A stretch of DNA of 64,000 nucleotides, taken from positions 4,464,001 through 4,528,000 of the forward strand of contig NZ_CP126604.1 of assembly GCF_008364625.2 (NCBI RefSeq). The letters run 5' to 3'. The notes under the pieces are model-generated. The model worked only from the letters and a program-made list of their open reading frames with translations. It had not been told where the DNA came from and searched no databases. The stretch's first letter is position 1, and each line of letters begins with the position of its first letter. A program made the translations under genes and the position numbers. Shown in pieces: positions 38,209-52,242 of the stretch. Source of the stretch: Enterobacter dykesii. Its GTDB lineage: Bacteria; Pseudomonadota; Gammaproteobacteria; Enterobacterales; Enterobacteriaceae.

Positions 38209-39195
38209 TTAATACATCGGCGTTAATTGCAGAGGGGGTTCCTGAAGAACCTTAACCTGCTCAGTAAATGTAGATATCTGGCTACGCCAGTAATCCTCTC
38301 CGGTAAGCCACGGGAAATTCCGGGGAAATGCGGGATCGTCCCAACGCCTGATTAACCATGCGAGATAATAAACAAAACGCATCGCACGTAAAGGCTCAAT
38401 CAGGGCAATTTCGTCTGAATTAAACGGGCTAAATTCTTCATAAGCTTCAATAATGGTTTCAAGCTGCATGCGTTGCTCGGCTTTATCACCATTGAGCAGC
38501 ATCCACAGGTCCTGAACCGCTGGCCCCATACGCGCATCATCGAGATCGACAAACAGCGGGCCATCACGCCAGAGGATATTTCCGGCATGGCAATCGCCAT
38601 GCAGGCGCAGGACGGAAATATCGTCGCGCCAGAAGGTTTTAACAGCAGCAATGAGCTTATCGGTGGCGTTGAGGAAATCATCCTTTAACGCAGTGGGGAT
38701 CATGGCAGACGTTTCGAATATTCCGCGTGGCTCAATAAGGTATTCCTGAATCCCGATAGTCGGGCGGGCAATAAAGGCTTTTTTGCGTCCCGTCTGGTGT
38801 ATGCGCCCAAGATAGCGGGCAACCCACTCCATCTGATCGATATTATCCGCTTCAAACTGGCGGCCACCCAGGCTCGGGAATACAGCGTAGTAAAACCCTT
38901 CGTGCGTGAGGAGCGTTTGGTCATTGAATTTTAGCGGTGCGGCAACGGGAACATCGTCATCCAGCAGATCGTGAGCAAACTGATGCTCTTCCTGAATTTG
39001 TTCTGCGGACCAGCGTTCAGGACGATAGAATTTTACGACGAAGCGCTGACGATCCTCATCCTGAAACTGATAGACGCGGTTTTCGTAGCTGTTTAACGGT
39101 GTTAACCCGGAATCCACCCGAATACCCTGTTCAAACAGGGCATCCATAATGGTGTCCGGGTGTAATGTCTGGAAAGTAAAAGCCTGGTCGTTCAT
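38209..39195 (-). CDS. srkA: Stress response kinase A (YihE/RdoA)
   Basis: A 328-residue Ser/Thr protein kinase of the aminoglycoside phosphotransferase fold. It has catalytic loop LHGDCHAGNILW and the metal-binding FVDLDDA. It protects against stress-induced death in E. coli and is cotranscribed with dsbA, as gene spacing suggests here. Confidence 0.96.
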   Translation of the reverse strand: MNDQAFTFQTLHPDTIMDALFEQGIRVDSGLTPLNSYENRVYQFQDEDRQRFVVKFYRPERWSAEQIQEEHQFAHDLLDDDVPVAAPLKFNDQTLLTHEGFYYAVFPSLGGRQFEADNIDQMEWVARYLGRIHQTGRKKAFIARPTIGIQEYLIEPRGIFETSAMIPTALKDDFLNATDKLIAAVKTFWRDDISVLRLHGDCHAGNILWRDGPLFVDLDDARMGPAVQDLWMLLNGDKAEQRMQLETIIEAYEEFSPFNSDEIALIEPLRAMRFVYYLAWLIRRWDDPAFPRNFPWLTGEDYWRSQISTFTEQVKVLQEPPLQLTPMY

Positions 39196-39270
39196 CCGAT
39201 CATCCGGAAATTATACGAATGATTCAGGATATCATCTTGTGGCGATTTCGGTGCCGCCGCTTACAAGCTT

Positions 39271-39540
39271 TTACTCTTTAATTACGCCTCGGGCGCGCAG
39301 TAATGCGGTCTTAAAATCTTCCTCATAATCTTTCTGAATACCAGGAATAACAGCATCTTTGGCAGAGTCACGCATTTTAAGGTGATAGATCAGGATGTCG
39401 TCAGAAAGGTCTGCCAGATCACCGTCAAAACCTGACTCTTTCGCCAGTTTCTGTAAAAATTGCATCAGATTTAGCTCTGGCTCTTTTTGCCAGGCGGGCT
39501 GGAGGAGTTCAATAACTTCATTCAGACGTTTACATTTCAT
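39271..39540 (-). CDS. yihD: Conserved protein YihD (DUF1040)
   Basis: An 89-residue cytoplasmic protein of the YihD family ([19 protein letters not shown] at the N-terminus), all-helical and acidic. The function is not well established. It is upstream of srkA on the same strand and divergent from mobA; the ATG has GGAGCACCACC upstream. Confidence 0.93.
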   Translation of the reverse strand: MKCKRLNEVIELLQPAWQKEPELNLMQFLQKLAKESGFDGDLADLSDDILIYHLKMRDSAKDAVIPGIQKDYEEDFKTALLRARGVIKE

Positions 39541-39608
39541 GGTGGTGCTCCTTTCATTTAGAGTGACACGTTAGCAGGGTCAATCCCACAATAAAAGAGG
39601 CGATATTC

Positions 39609-40193
39609 GTGAATCTTAGCCAGGAAATCATTGGGGTCGTTCTGGCAGGTGGCAGAGCGACGCGAATGGGGGGAAAAGATAAGGGGCTTCAACGCCTGAA
39701 CGGCAAACCCTTATGGCAATGTGTCGCTGATACGCTCGCAGGCCAGGTGTCGACAATGGTCATCAGTGCTAACCGGCATATCGACATTTACCAGCTCAGC
39801 GGGTATGCCGTTTACCAGGATATCCTTGAGGATTACCCGGGACCGCTGGCCGGGATGCTTTCGGTCATGCAACAGTCTCACGGAGAGTGGTTCATCTTCT
39901 GTCCCTGCGATACCCCGTTTATTCCGTCCTGTCTTGTAGAACGTTTGTTGCTGCTTCGCGGTACGGCTCCTGTGGTTTGGGTACATGACGGCGAGCGTGA
40001 TCATCCTGCTATCGCATTGATGCATCGATCGCTAGCGCCAGCTCTGCAGTCCTATCTGGCTGCGGGAGAGCGCAGGGTGATGGCTTTTATGCGCGAGTCT
40101 GGCGGTCATCCCGTTGATTTTAGCGATTTAAAATCAGCTTTTTTGAATGTGAATACGTGTGAAGATTTGCAGATGATGCAGGAGAAAAGATGA
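39609..40193 (+). CDS. mobA: Molybdenum cofactor guanylyltransferase MobA
   Basis: A 194-residue enzyme that adds GMP to Mo-molybdopterin, giving the bis-MGD cofactor used by formate dehydrogenase and relatives. The nucleotide motif is [18 protein letters not shown], and DYPGPLAGM and CPCDTPF are also seen. It starts at GTG (39609) after AGAGG and overlaps mobB by four bases. The fdo genes in this window depend on this product. Confidence 0.95.
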   Translation: MNLSQEIIGVVLAGGRATRMGGKDKGLQRLNGKPLWQCVADTLAGQVSTMVISANRHIDIYQLSGYAVYQDILEDYPGPLAGMLSVMQQSHGEWFIFCPCDTPFIPSCLVERLLLLRGTAPVVWVHDGERDHPAIALMHRSLAPALQSYLAAGERRVMAFMRESGGHPVDFSDLKSAFLNVNTCEDLQMMQEKR

Positions 40194-40693
40194 TACCTGT
40201 TGTCGCCATTTCCGCCTGGAGTGGGACCGGAAAAACCACGCTGCTGAAAAAACTCATTCCTGCGCTTTGTGCCAGAGGTATCCGTCCAGGATTGATTAAG
40301 CATAGCCATCACAACATGGATATCGATATGCCAGGAAAAGACAGCTATGAGCTGCGTAAGGCCGGAGCAGCGCAAACGATGGTAGCAAGTCCTCAGCGCT
40401 GGGCGTTAATGACAGAAACGCCGGATGAGGTGCCGCTGGATCTCGCTTATCTGGTCAGTCGGATGGATCATGCCATGCTGGATCTGGTGCTGGTTGAGGG
40501 ATTTAAGCATGAGGCAGTGCCTAAGATCCTGCTGTTCAGAAGCGATGCCGGGCATGATTTCAGCGAATTAACGCTGGATGAGCATGTGATTGCGGTGGCC
40601 AGTGATGTTGTATTGCCGCTTGAAGTTCCGATGCTGGATTTAAATGATGTGGAAGGGATTGCGGAGTTTATAGTGGAGTGGAGTGCCATCTGA
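40190..40693 (+). CDS. mobB: Molybdopterin-guanine dinucleotide biosynthesis adapter MobB
   Basis: A 167-residue GTP-binding protein (P-loop [15 protein letters not shown]) that assists MobA but is not essential. It is coupled to mobA by an ATGA overlap. The neighbouring downstream element is a REP and then the convergent rRNA operon. Confidence 0.94.
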   Translation: MIPVVAISAWSGTGKTTLLKKLIPALCARGIRPGLIKHSHHNMDIDMPGKDSYELRKAGAAQTMVASPQRWALMTETPDEVPLDLAYLVSRMDHAMLDLVLVEGFKHEAVPKILLFRSDAGHDFSELTLDEHVIAVASDVVLPLEVPMLDLNDVEGIAEFIVEWSAI

Positions 40694-40700
40694 CTTACCG

Positions 40701-40728
40701 TGGGGCGGTTTCGCCCTACCCGGCCTAC
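40701..40728. repeat. REP-like element after mobB
   Basis: tggggcggtttcgccctacc then cggcctac, a shortened REP unit of the same family as others in the window. Confidence 0.65.
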
Positions 40729-40755
40729 AAATTTCTGAGGTGCTTAAACGCAAAA

Positions 40756-40777
40756 AGGCCATCCTTGCGGATGGCCT
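40756..40777 (-). terminator. Terminator of the rRNA operon
   Basis: aggccatcc/ggatggcct with loop ttgc and, on the minus strand, a T-run (plus-strand A5 at 40752-40756). Located 13 bp beyond the 5S gene. Confidence 0.92.
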
Positions 40778-40790
40778 CTTCACTTGTTTG

Positions 40791-40910
40791 ATGCCTGGCA
40801 GTTCCCTACTCTCACATGGGGAGACCCCACACTACCATCGGCGCTACGGCGTTTCACTTCTGAGTTCGGCATGGGGTCAGGTGGGACCACCGCGCTAAAG
40901 CCGCCAGGCA
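40791..40910 (-). rRNA. rrf: 5S ribosomal RNA
   Basis: A 120-nt gene whose ends tgcctggcgg and ccaggcat pair to form helix I. The sequence matches enterobacterial 5S throughout (for example cccaccTGACCCCATGCC on the RNA strand). Confidence 0.98.
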
Positions 40911-40975
40911 AATTCTGTTAATCTGTATCAGGCTGAAAATCGTGTCTCTCTTCGCCAAAACACCTTCGGCGTTGT

Positions 40976-43881
<2,906 letters not shown>

Positions 43882-43978
43882 TCACAACCCGAAGATGTTT
43901 CACTTCTGATTGCGAAAATTTGAGAGACTCGAACACACATAACATGTGTGTCGTTTCAATTTTCAGCTTGATCCAGAT

Positions 43979-43990
43979 TTTTAAAGAGCA
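43979..43990 (-). promoter_or_regulatory. Spacer boxA antitermination element
   Basis: tgctctttaaaa on the minus strand between tRNA-Glu and 23S, the position of the second NusB/NusE-binding boxA in enterobacterial rrn operons. Confidence 0.75.
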
Positions 43991-44063
43991 AATATCTCAA
44001 ACGTCACCCGAAGATGAGTTTTGAGATATGACGGCAGGTGACTTTCACTCACGAACCAGCAAG

Positions 44064-44139
44064 TGGCGTCCCCTAGGGGATTCGAACCCCTGTTACCGCC
44101 GTGAAAGGGCGGTGTCCTGGGCCTCTAGACGAAGGGGAC
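44064..44139 (-). tRNA. gltU: tRNA-Glu (anticodon TTC)
   Basis: A 76-nt gene with encoded CCA in the 16S-23S spacer. The acceptor gtcccct/aggggac, D arm, anticodon TTC (44103-44105 complement) and T arm ggttcgaatcc are all intact. It matches E. coli tRNA-Glu2. I use gltU because the 16S-side flank is that of E. coli rrnC. Confidence 0.97.
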
Positions 44140-44223
44140 GTAAAGTCTCAATCGCAAGACGCCTTGCTATTTACTTTTCATCAGACAATCTGTGTGAGCA
44201 CTGCAAAGGCAGGTTCTTTAAGG

Positions 44224-45765
<1,542 letters not shown>

Positions 45766-45896
45766 AAGTTTGATGCTCGTGAATTAAACTTCGTAATGAA
45801 TTACGTATGTTCACTCAGAGACTTGGTATTCATTTTTCGTCCGAGGACGTTAAGAATCCATGTCACTTTGAGTGCCCACACAGATTGTCTGATAAA

Positions 45897-45909
45897 TTGT
45901 TAAAGAGCA
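45897..45909 (-). promoter_or_regulatory. Leader boxA of the rRNA operon
   Basis: tgctctttaacaa on the minus strand, 132 bp before the 16S gene; the canonical antitermination boxA. Confidence 0.88.
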
Positions 45910-45945
45910 GTGCCGCTTCGCTTTTCGCTGCGGCGCGGGGTGTGC

Positions 45946-45973
45946 ATATTACGCTTTCCCGCTTCAGAGTCAA
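45946..45973 (-). promoter_or_regulatory. rRNA promoter P2
   Basis: Minus-strand -35 TTGACT (45968-45973) and -10 TAATAT (45946-45951) separated by 16 bp, about 180 bp before 16S; position and spacing are those of rrn P2. Confidence 0.85.
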
Positions 45974-46043
45974 GCGTTTATTTTCGCTTTTCTCTGCTGA
46001 CCCGGCGGCGTGTGTGCCGTTGTTCCGTGTCAGTGGAGGCGCA

Positions 46044-46071
46044 TTATAGGGAGTTATTCCGACGTGACAAG
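46044..46071 (-). promoter_or_regulatory. rRNA promoter P1
   Basis: Minus-strand -35 TTGTCA (46066-46071) and perfect -10 TATAAT (46044-46049) with 16-bp spacer and a GC-rich discriminator (gcgcc), the hallmark of the ppGpp- and growth-rate-controlled P1. AT-rich sequence upstream to about 46200 could hold the UP element and Fis sites. No gene lies in the 45766-46219 gap. Confidence 0.9.
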
Positions 46072-46219
46072 AGGAAATTTAAAAAAAGTTTCCATCCGCG
46101 TTTTTTTTCACCAATAGAGGTGAAATCAAGCTACAAATTGTTCTATTTGATGTATCTGCAACCACAATCACATTCGAGGTGGCATAATTATCAGCATGAA
46201 TCTTTAAGGAATAAAAGCG

Positions 46220-46927
46220 ATGCCATTAAGCGCACAACAGCTGGCCGCCCAAAAAAACCTGTCGTACGTGCTGGCAGAAAAGCTGGCTCAGCGGATTTTA
46301 GCGGGTAAATATGCCCCGGGTAGCATCCTGCCGGGAGAAATGGAGCTGGGTGAGCAGTTTGGGGTGAGCCGTACCGCCGTGCGCGAAGCGGTGAAAACCC
46401 TAACGGCAAAAGGTATGGTGCTTCCACGGCCTCGCATTGGCACACGCGTGATGCCACAGAGTAACTGGAATTTCCTCGATCAGGAGCTGCTCTCCTGGTG
46501 GATGACGGAAGATAACTTTCACCAGGTCGTCGATCACTTTCTGGTGATGCGCAGCAGCCTTGAACCTCAGGCATGTCTGCTTGCCGCCACGCTAGGAACT
46601 GCAGAGCAGAAAGCGCAGCTTAACGCGTTGATGGAAGAGATGGTGTTCCTGAAAAAACACTTCAACCGCGAACGCTGGGTTGAGGTCGATATGGCCTGGC
46701 ATGAACACATCTATATGATGAGCGCCAATCCGTTTCTCACCTCTTTTGCCTCTTTATTTCATTCGGTGTATCACACCTACTTTACCTCTATTACACAAAA
46801 CGAAGTGGTAAAACTGGATTTGCACCAGGCGATTGTTGATGCCATCCAGGAAAGCGACGGGCAGCGAGCCCTGAGTGCGTGCCAGGCATTGCTGGCCGCG
46901 CCAACCCACCAGCAGGTAAATAAATGA
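46220..46927 (+). CDS. yieP: GntR/FadR-family regulator YieP
   Basis: A 235-residue regulator. It has an N-terminal winged helix ([20 protein letters not shown]) and a C-terminal FCD ligand domain (about 95-225, with the helical metal-binding histidines in DMAWHEHIY). It lies between the rRNA operon and hsrA, as in E. coli, and overlaps hsrA by four bases. AAGGA is found upstream of the ATG. E. coli YieP has been linked to tolerance of organic acids; its targets are poorly known. Confidence 0.93.
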   Translation: MPLSAQQLAAQKNLSYVLAEKLAQRILAGKYAPGSILPGEMELGEQFGVSRTAVREAVKTLTAKGMVLPRPRIGTRVMPQSNWNFLDQELLSWWMTEDNFHQVVDHFLVMRSSLEPQACLLAATLGTAEQKAQLNALMEEMVFLKKHFNRERWVEVDMAWHEHIYMMSANPFLTSFASLFHSVYHTYFTSITQNEVVKLDLHQAIVDAIQESDGQRALSACQALLAAPTHQQVNK

Positions 46928-48357
46928 CAACGAAAAAAGCGCGCAGCATGGCCGGATTGCCGTGGATTGCAGCCATGGCGTTTTTTATGCAGGCACTGGA
47001 TGCCACCATCCTCAACACAGCGCTTCCCGCTATAGCGCAAAGCCTTAACCGCTCCCCGCTGGCGATGCAGTCCGCTATCATCAGCTACACCCTGACGGTC
47101 GCAATGTTAATTCCGGTCAGCGGGTGGCTGGCCGACCGCTTTGGCACCCGCAGAGTTTTCATGCTGGCCGTAACGCTCTTTACGCTCGGTTCGCTGGCCT
47201 GTGCGCTCTCCTCATCCTTAACGGAGCTGGTTATCTTCCGCGTATTGCAGGGCATTGGCGGCGCGATGATGATGCCTGTGGCGCGTCTTGCCTTGCTGCG
47301 AGCCTACCCCAGGAGCGAACTGCTTCCCGTGCTCAACTTCGTCACCATGCCGGGCCTGGTTGGCCCGATTCTTGGCCCGGTACTCGGTGGTGTGTTTGTC
47401 ACCTGGGCTAGCTGGCACTGGATCTTCCTGATTAATATTCCAATTGGCGTTGTGGGACTTCTGTATGCCCGCAAATATATGCCGAACTTCACCACGCCAA
47501 GGCGCAGCTTCGACATGGGCGGCTTTTTCCTGTTTGGCCTGAGCCTGGTGTTATTCTCCAGCGGGATGGAGCTGTTTGGCGAGAAGATCGTCGCGACGTG
47601 GTTAGCGCTCTCCGTCATCCTCGGCGGTATTCTGCTGTTCCTTCTTTATATACGTCACGCGCGCCGTCATCCGACACCGCTGATCTCCCTGGGGCTCTTT
47701 AACACCCGAACGTTTTCCGTAGGGATTGCAGGGAACATTGCGTCTCGTCTGGGGACGGGTTGCGTACCGTTCCTGATGCCATTGATGCTGCAGGTGGGTT
47801 TCGGCTACCCGGCCCTGATTGCCGGGTGCATGATGGCGCCCACGGCAATGGGCTCGATTCTGGCAAAATCAACCGTGACACAGGTGCTGCGCTGGTTTGG
47901 CTATCGCAAAACGCTGGTTGGCGTGACGGTCTTTATCGGCCTGATGATTGCGCAGTTCTCGCTGCAATCCGCCGCGCTACCCGTATGGATGCTGATCCTG
48001 CCGCTGTTTGTGTTGGGCATGGCGATGTCAACGCAGTTCACGTCGATGAACACCATCACCCTCGCCGACCTGACTGACGAGAACGCCAGCAGCGGCAACA
48101 GCGTGCTGGCCGTCACACAACAATTATCGATAAGTCTGGGCGTTGCCGTGAGTGCAGCGGTGCTGAGGTTTTATGAGGGTTTTGACAGCGCGAATACCGT
48201 TGAGCAGTTCCACTATACCTTTATTACCATGGGCGCACTTACCGTGGTATCGGCGCTGGTCTTTATGCTGTTAAAACCGAAAGACGGCCGAAACCTAATT
48301 AAAGAGCGTCACAAAGAGAAAGCTAAACCGAACCGCGTTCCATCAGAACAGGAGTAA
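46924..48357 (+). CDS. hsrA: MFS transporter HsrA (DHA2 family)
   Basis: A 477-residue drug:H+ antiporter-like protein with about 14 membrane helices. It has motif [14 protein letters not shown] and motif C region [13 protein letters not shown]. Overexpression of the E. coli protein affects homocysteine-related growth; its natural substrate is not known. It is coupled to yieP and convergent with rbsR, overlapping that gene by 35 bp at the 3' ends. Confidence 0.92.
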   Translation: MTTKKARSMAGLPWIAAMAFFMQALDATILNTALPAIAQSLNRSPLAMQSAIISYTLTVAMLIPVSGWLADRFGTRRVFMLAVTLFTLGSLACALSSSLTELVIFRVLQGIGGAMMMPVARLALLRAYPRSELLPVLNFVTMPGLVGPILGPVLGGVFVTWASWHWIFLINIPIGVVGLLYARKYMPNFTTPRRSFDMGGFFLFGLSLVLFSSGMELFGEKIVATWLALSVILGGILLFLLYIRHARRHPTPLISLGLFNTRTFSVGIAGNIASRLGTGCVPFLMPLMLQVGFGYPALIAGCMMAPTAMGSILAKSTVTQVLRWFGYRKTLVGVTVFIGLMIAQFSLQSAALPVWMLILPLFVLGMAMSTQFTSMNTITLADLTDENASSGNSVLAVTQQLSISLGVAVSAAVLRFYEGFDSANTVEQFHYTFITMGALTVVSALVFMLLKPKDGRNLIKERHKEKAKPNRVPSEQE

Positions 48358-49315
48358 GCTGCAGGCGTTGCTGTTGCAGCGTGGGCTGCGCCATACGATG
48401 GATCAACACATCGATGGCCAGCTCGCCCAGTTCATCTTTTGGCTGATGGATCGTGGTCAGCGGCGGCGTCATGTAGCTGGCCAGTTCGATATCGTCATAG
48501 CCAATCACCGCCATATCATCAGGCACGCGTAGCCCCGCCTGATATAACGCCTGATAGGCACCAAACGCCATGGCGTCGTTGCCGATAAACACCGCCTGCG
48601 GACGCTGAGGCTGCGCCAGCAGCGTCTGCATCGCTTCAAAACCACCGTGAAACTCAAAATCACCGGTGATACGGTACCCTTCCGGCACGGAAAGGCCCGC
48701 CCGCGCCATGGCGGAGAGATACCCTTCCAGACGCAAACGCGCCGGGGTTTTATCCAGCGGACCGGTAATACAGGCGATGCGGGTATAGCCTTTATCAATC
48801 AGATACTGAGTCGCCATATCGCCGCCCAGCAGGGAGTTATCCTGAATGAGATCGCTGGTTCCGTCGAACGGCGCCCAGTCCATCATCACGGTGGGAATCG
48901 AAGGATAGCGCTGGATAATCTCTTTCGAGGGCTGGTGCGTTTCGGTGCAGAGCAGCAATAGCCCGTCGACGCGTTTTTGCATCAGCGTTTCCAGGTTACG
49001 ATTCATGCGCTGCTCGTCACCCTCGGTATTACACAGCACCAGGCTGTAGCCACGCTCGAAGCAGCTGCGCTCCACGCCGCGAACCAGTTCTGAATAAAAG
49101 GGGTTGGTACTGGCGGTGATCAGCATACCGATGGTGCGCGTCTGGTTGAGCTTAAGGCTGCGCGCCAGCGCAGACGGCGCATAGTTGAGTTCTTTTACCG
49201 CAGCTTCGACTTTCTCCCGAATCGCCTCGCTGACGAAGCGATCGTTGTTTATAACGTGGGAGACCGTCGAGGTAGAAACACCCGCCATGCGGGCGACATC
49301 TTTCATTGTGGCCAA
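48323..49315 (-). CDS. rbsR: Ribose operon repressor RbsR
   Basis: A 330-residue LacI-family repressor. The helix-turn-helix reads [20 protein letters not shown] and the ribose-binding domain follows. It starts at TTG (49313-49315, TTG GCC ACA ATG), the same extended start as in E. coli, three bases after the rbsK stop. It binds the palindromes upstream of rbsD and is released by ribose; it also represses purine genes in E. coli. Confidence 0.96.
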   Translation of the reverse strand: MATMKDVARMAGVSTSTVSHVINNDRFVSEAIREKVEAAVKELNYAPSALARSLKLNQTRTIGMLITASTNPFYSELVRGVERSCFERGYSLVLCNTEGDEQRMNRNLETLMQKRVDGLLLLCTETHQPSKEIIQRYPSIPTVMMDWAPFDGTSDLIQDNSLLGGDMATQYLIDKGYTRIACITGPLDKTPARLRLEGYLSAMARAGLSVPEGYRITGDFEFHGGFEAMQTLLAQPQRPQAVFIGNDAMAFGAYQALYQAGLRVPDDMAVIGYDDIELASYMTPPLTTIHQPKDELGELAIDVLIHRMAQPTLQQQRLQLTPVLMERGSV

Positions 49316-49318
49316 GCG

Positions 49319-50248
49319 TTACCCCTGCTGACTTAAGAATTCATCGATCTCTTTACGCCACGGAACGGAAGGCTGGGCGCCCTTGCGCGTTACCGCAATC
49401 GCGGCAGCAGCGTGAGCGAAGCGAATAGCGTCATCCATTCTCTTGCCTTCCAGCAGCGCGGTGACCAGTGCACCGTTGAAGGTATCTCCCGCTGCGATGG
49501 TATCAATCGCTTTGACCTTAAAGCCCGGCACGCGACGGCCTTCGCCATTGACGCTTGCCCACACCCCACGGCTACCAAGGGTGATAATCACGGTACCGAT
49601 GCCCTTATCATGCAGTGCACGCGCGGCTCGCGCAGCATCGTCATCATTTTCTACGCTAATGCCCGTCAGCTTTTCGGCTTCGGTTTCGTTTGGCGTAATG
49701 ATGTCCACCAGCGCCAGCAGCTCGTCTGATAATACACGGGCCGGGGCCGGGTTAAGTACGACAGTGGTATGATTTTCATGCGCAATTTTCGCGGCAGCCA
49801 GAACGCTTTCAACCGGTGATTCCAGCTGCATCAGCAGGGCTTCCGCTCCGGCGATGATGGCACGTTGCGCTTCTACGCGCTCCGTCGTCAGCGCAGCGTT
49901 AGCGCCAGCATGAATACCGATAACATTCTCACCTTCAGCGTTGACGAAAATCAGCGCCACGCCGGTCGATTCCCCTGCAACCACGCTGACCGGTGCGATA
50001 TCGATATTATCGCTCGCCAGCTGTTTGCGTACGCGCTCGCCGGTATCGTCATCACCCGTGCAGGCGATAAACGCAATTTTCGCCCCGCTGCGACCCGCAG
50101 CGACAGCCTGGTTGGCACCTTTACCGCCAAATGCCACCTGATACTGGTTACCCGTGACGGTTTCGCCCGGTGCAGGGAACGATTCAAGGTTAAGAATGTG
50201 ATCGGCATTGATACTGCCAAGGACGACGAGGTTGCCTGCGGTTTTCAT
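49319..50248 (-). CDS. rbsK: Ribokinase
   Basis: A 309-residue PfkB-family kinase producing ribose-5-phosphate. It has signatures AFGGKGANQAVAAGR and DTIAAGDTFNGAL with catalytic Asp. I use the ATG at 50246-50248 (MKTAGNLV), which gives the E. coli length; an ATG five codons upstream (50263) is an alternative and neither has a clear ribosome site. Confidence 0.96.
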   Translation of the reverse strand: MKTAGNLVVLGSINADHILNLESFPAPGETVTGNQYQVAFGGKGANQAVAAGRSGAKIAFIACTGDDDTGERVRKQLASDNIDIAPVSVVAGESTGVALIFVNAEGENVIGIHAGANAALTTERVEAQRAIIAGAEALLMQLESPVESVLAAAKIAHENHTTVVLNPAPARVLSDELLALVDIITPNETEAEKLTGISVENDDDAARAARALHDKGIGTVIITLGSRGVWASVNGEGRRVPGFKVKAIDTIAAGDTFNGALVTALLEGKRMDDAIRFAHAAAAIAVTRKGAQPSVPWRKEIDEFLSQQG

Positions 50249-50270
50249 GGTTGGGTTGTCCATCTGAGAG

Positions 50271-50294
50271 CGCCACCGGTGTTACCCGGTGGCG
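50271..50294 (-). repeat. Intercistronic hairpin between rbsB and rbsK
   Basis: cgccaccgg/ccggtggcg with a six-base loop and no T-run. Such a structure would stabilise the abundant rbsB message and reduce rbsK expression. Confidence 0.6.
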
Positions 50295-50354
50295 TATGCC
50301 ACACTTTTCTTTATTGGTGTCCCTCAGGCAGCCAGCGACTGCCTGATTCGCCTT

Positions 50355-51245
50355 TTACTGCTTAATGACCAGCTTCAGGTCAACCGGGTATTTGGCCTGA
50401 ACTTTTTCGCCCTTCAGCACTTTGTCGGCAGTTTCAACGCCAGTGGCGCCAATCTGCTCAGGCAGCTGAGCGATGGTCGCAGCCAGTTTGCCATCGTTTA
50501 CTGCTTTTTCACCATCCGGCGTGCCGTCAAATCCGACAACCATCACATCAGATTTACCTGCAGTCTGCAGGGCACGCAGCGCGCCCAGCGCCATTTCGTC
50601 GTTCTGCGCGAACACGGCCTGCACGTCAGGGTGTGCGGTCAGCAGGTTCTGCATAACGTTCAGACCTTTAGTACGGTCGAAGTCGGCCGGCTGGCTCGCC
50701 AGCACGTTGAATTTGTGCGCAGCCACAGCCTGCTGGAAGCCTTCACCACGCTCGCGGGCTGCAGACGTACCGGCAATCCCCTGCAGTTCGATAACTTTCG
50801 CGCCTTCGCCGGCTTTCTTCGCGATGTAATCACCCGCGATTTTGCCGCCCAGCACGTTATCAGACGCAATGTGGCTAACAACCTCGCCTTTCGTTGCCTG
50901 GCGGTCCAGAGTGATCACCGGAATTTTCGCCTGGTTTGCCATTTTAACGGCGTTACCGACGGCGTCAGAATCGGTTGGGTTGATCAGCAGAATTTTGGTG
51001 CCACGAACGGTTAAGTCCTGAACGTTAGCCAGCTCTTTCGCCGGGTTGTTCTGTGAATCCAGTACCACCAGGTTGTAGCCCAGTTTGTCCGCTTCTTTCT
51101 GCGCACCGTCCTTCAGGGAGACGAAGAACGGGTTGTTCAGGGTAGAGACAACCAGCGCGATGGTATCTTTCGCCATGGCGTTAGCACTTACGGTTGCGCT
51201 CAGCGCGACAGCAGAAACCAGGGTAGCCAGTTTTTTCATGTTCAT
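50355..51245 (-). CDS. rbsB: Ribose-binding periplasmic protein
   Basis: A 296-residue precursor with a 25-residue Sec signal ([20 protein letters not shown] then ANAMA). It is a type I periplasmic binding fold with ribose contacts in [13 protein letters not shown] and QNDEMALGA. It delivers ribose to RbsAC and to the chemoreceptor Trg. Confidence 0.97.
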   Translation of the reverse strand: MNMKKLATLVSAVALSATVSANAMAKDTIALVVSTLNNPFFVSLKDGAQKEADKLGYNLVVLDSQNNPAKELANVQDLTVRGTKILLINPTDSDAVGNAVKMANQAKIPVITLDRQATKGEVVSHIASDNVLGGKIAGDYIAKKAGEGAKVIELQGIAGTSAARERGEGFQQAVAAHKFNVLASQPADFDRTKGLNVMQNLLTAHPDVQAVFAQNDEMALGALRALQTAGKSDVMVVGFDGTPDGEKAVNDGKLAATIAQLPEQIGATGVETADKVLKGEKVQAKYPVDLKLVIKQ

Positions 51246-51272
51246 ATCTAAGATGTCCTGTAGTGTCGTCAG

Positions 51273-52238
51273 TTACTGTTTTTTGTTGTCTACCAGTACC
51301 GCCAGCAAAATCACCACTGCCTTAACGATCATCTGGTAATAGGAGGAAACACCTAACAAATTCAAACCATTATTCAGGAAACCAAGAATCAGTGCGCCGA
51401 TCAATGTCCCAACAATGCGACCTTTACCGCCCGCAAGACTCGTACCGCCCAGAACCACTGCCGCAATGGCATCCAGCTCATACCCCGTACCTGCCGTCGG
51501 CTGCGCAGAAGAGAGGCGCGCCACTTCGATGATACCTGCCAGCGATGCCAGCAGACCGCACAGGGAGTAAACGATAATTTTGACTTTATTAACGCTGATC
51601 CCGGACAGGCGCGTTGCCGCTTCGTTACCGCCAAGCGCATAAATATAGCGGCCCAGACGGGTGTGGTGCAGCATGTACCACGCCGCCAGGAAGACGATAG
51701 CCATGATCCAGACCGGGGTCGGAACACCCAGCGGGCGACCGATACCGAACCAGCCAAACAGATCCGCGTTATCGGTAAAGCCGGTATTAACCGGGCTGCC
51801 GTTGGTGTACACCATGGTCACACCGCGCAGCAGCAGCATCATCACCAGCGTGGCGATAAACGCCTGAACGCGGCCTTTTGCCACAATCACGCCGGTTACG
51901 GCACCAATCGCCGCGCCTGCCGCCAGGGCAGCGGCCACGGCCACCAGCGCGTTGGCTTCAATGCCGACAATCGAAGCGGCGATCGCGCCGGTGAGCGCCA
52001 GCAGGGAACCGACGGACAGATCGATACCCGAGGTCAAAATCACCAGCGTCATGCCGACCGCCATAATGGCGTTCACAGACGTCTGCTGCAGAATGTTGAA
52101 CAGGTTATTTACGGTGAAAAAGTTCGGGCTCATGGTCGACACAATCGCGATCAGCACCAGCAGGGCAATCAGCGATTTTTGTTCCATCAGCCATGCCTTT
52201 GTGAAATAGCGGCGACCAGAAACAGCCTGGGTAGTCAT
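51273..52238 (-). CDS. rbsC: Ribose ABC transporter permease
   Basis: A 321-residue permease with about ten membrane helices and the family motif GGTSLAGGKGRIVGTLIGA. It forms the transport channel with RbsA. Four bases separate it from rbsA. Confidence 0.97.
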   Translation of the reverse strand: MTTQAVSGRRYFTKAWLMEQKSLIALLVLIAIVSTMSPNFFTVNNLFNILQQTSVNAIMAVGMTLVILTSGIDLSVGSLLALTGAIAASIVGIEANALVAVAAALAAGAAIGAVTGVIVAKGRVQAFIATLVMMLLLRGVTMVYTNGSPVNTGFTDNADLFGWFGIGRPLGVPTPVWIMAIVFLAAWYMLHHTRLGRYIYALGGNEAATRLSGISVNKVKIIVYSLCGLLASLAGIIEVARLSSAQPTAGTGYELDAIAAVVLGGTSLAGGKGRIVGTLIGALILGFLNNGLNLLGVSSYYQMIVKAVVILLAVLVDNKKQ

Positions 52239-52242
52239 CTTC

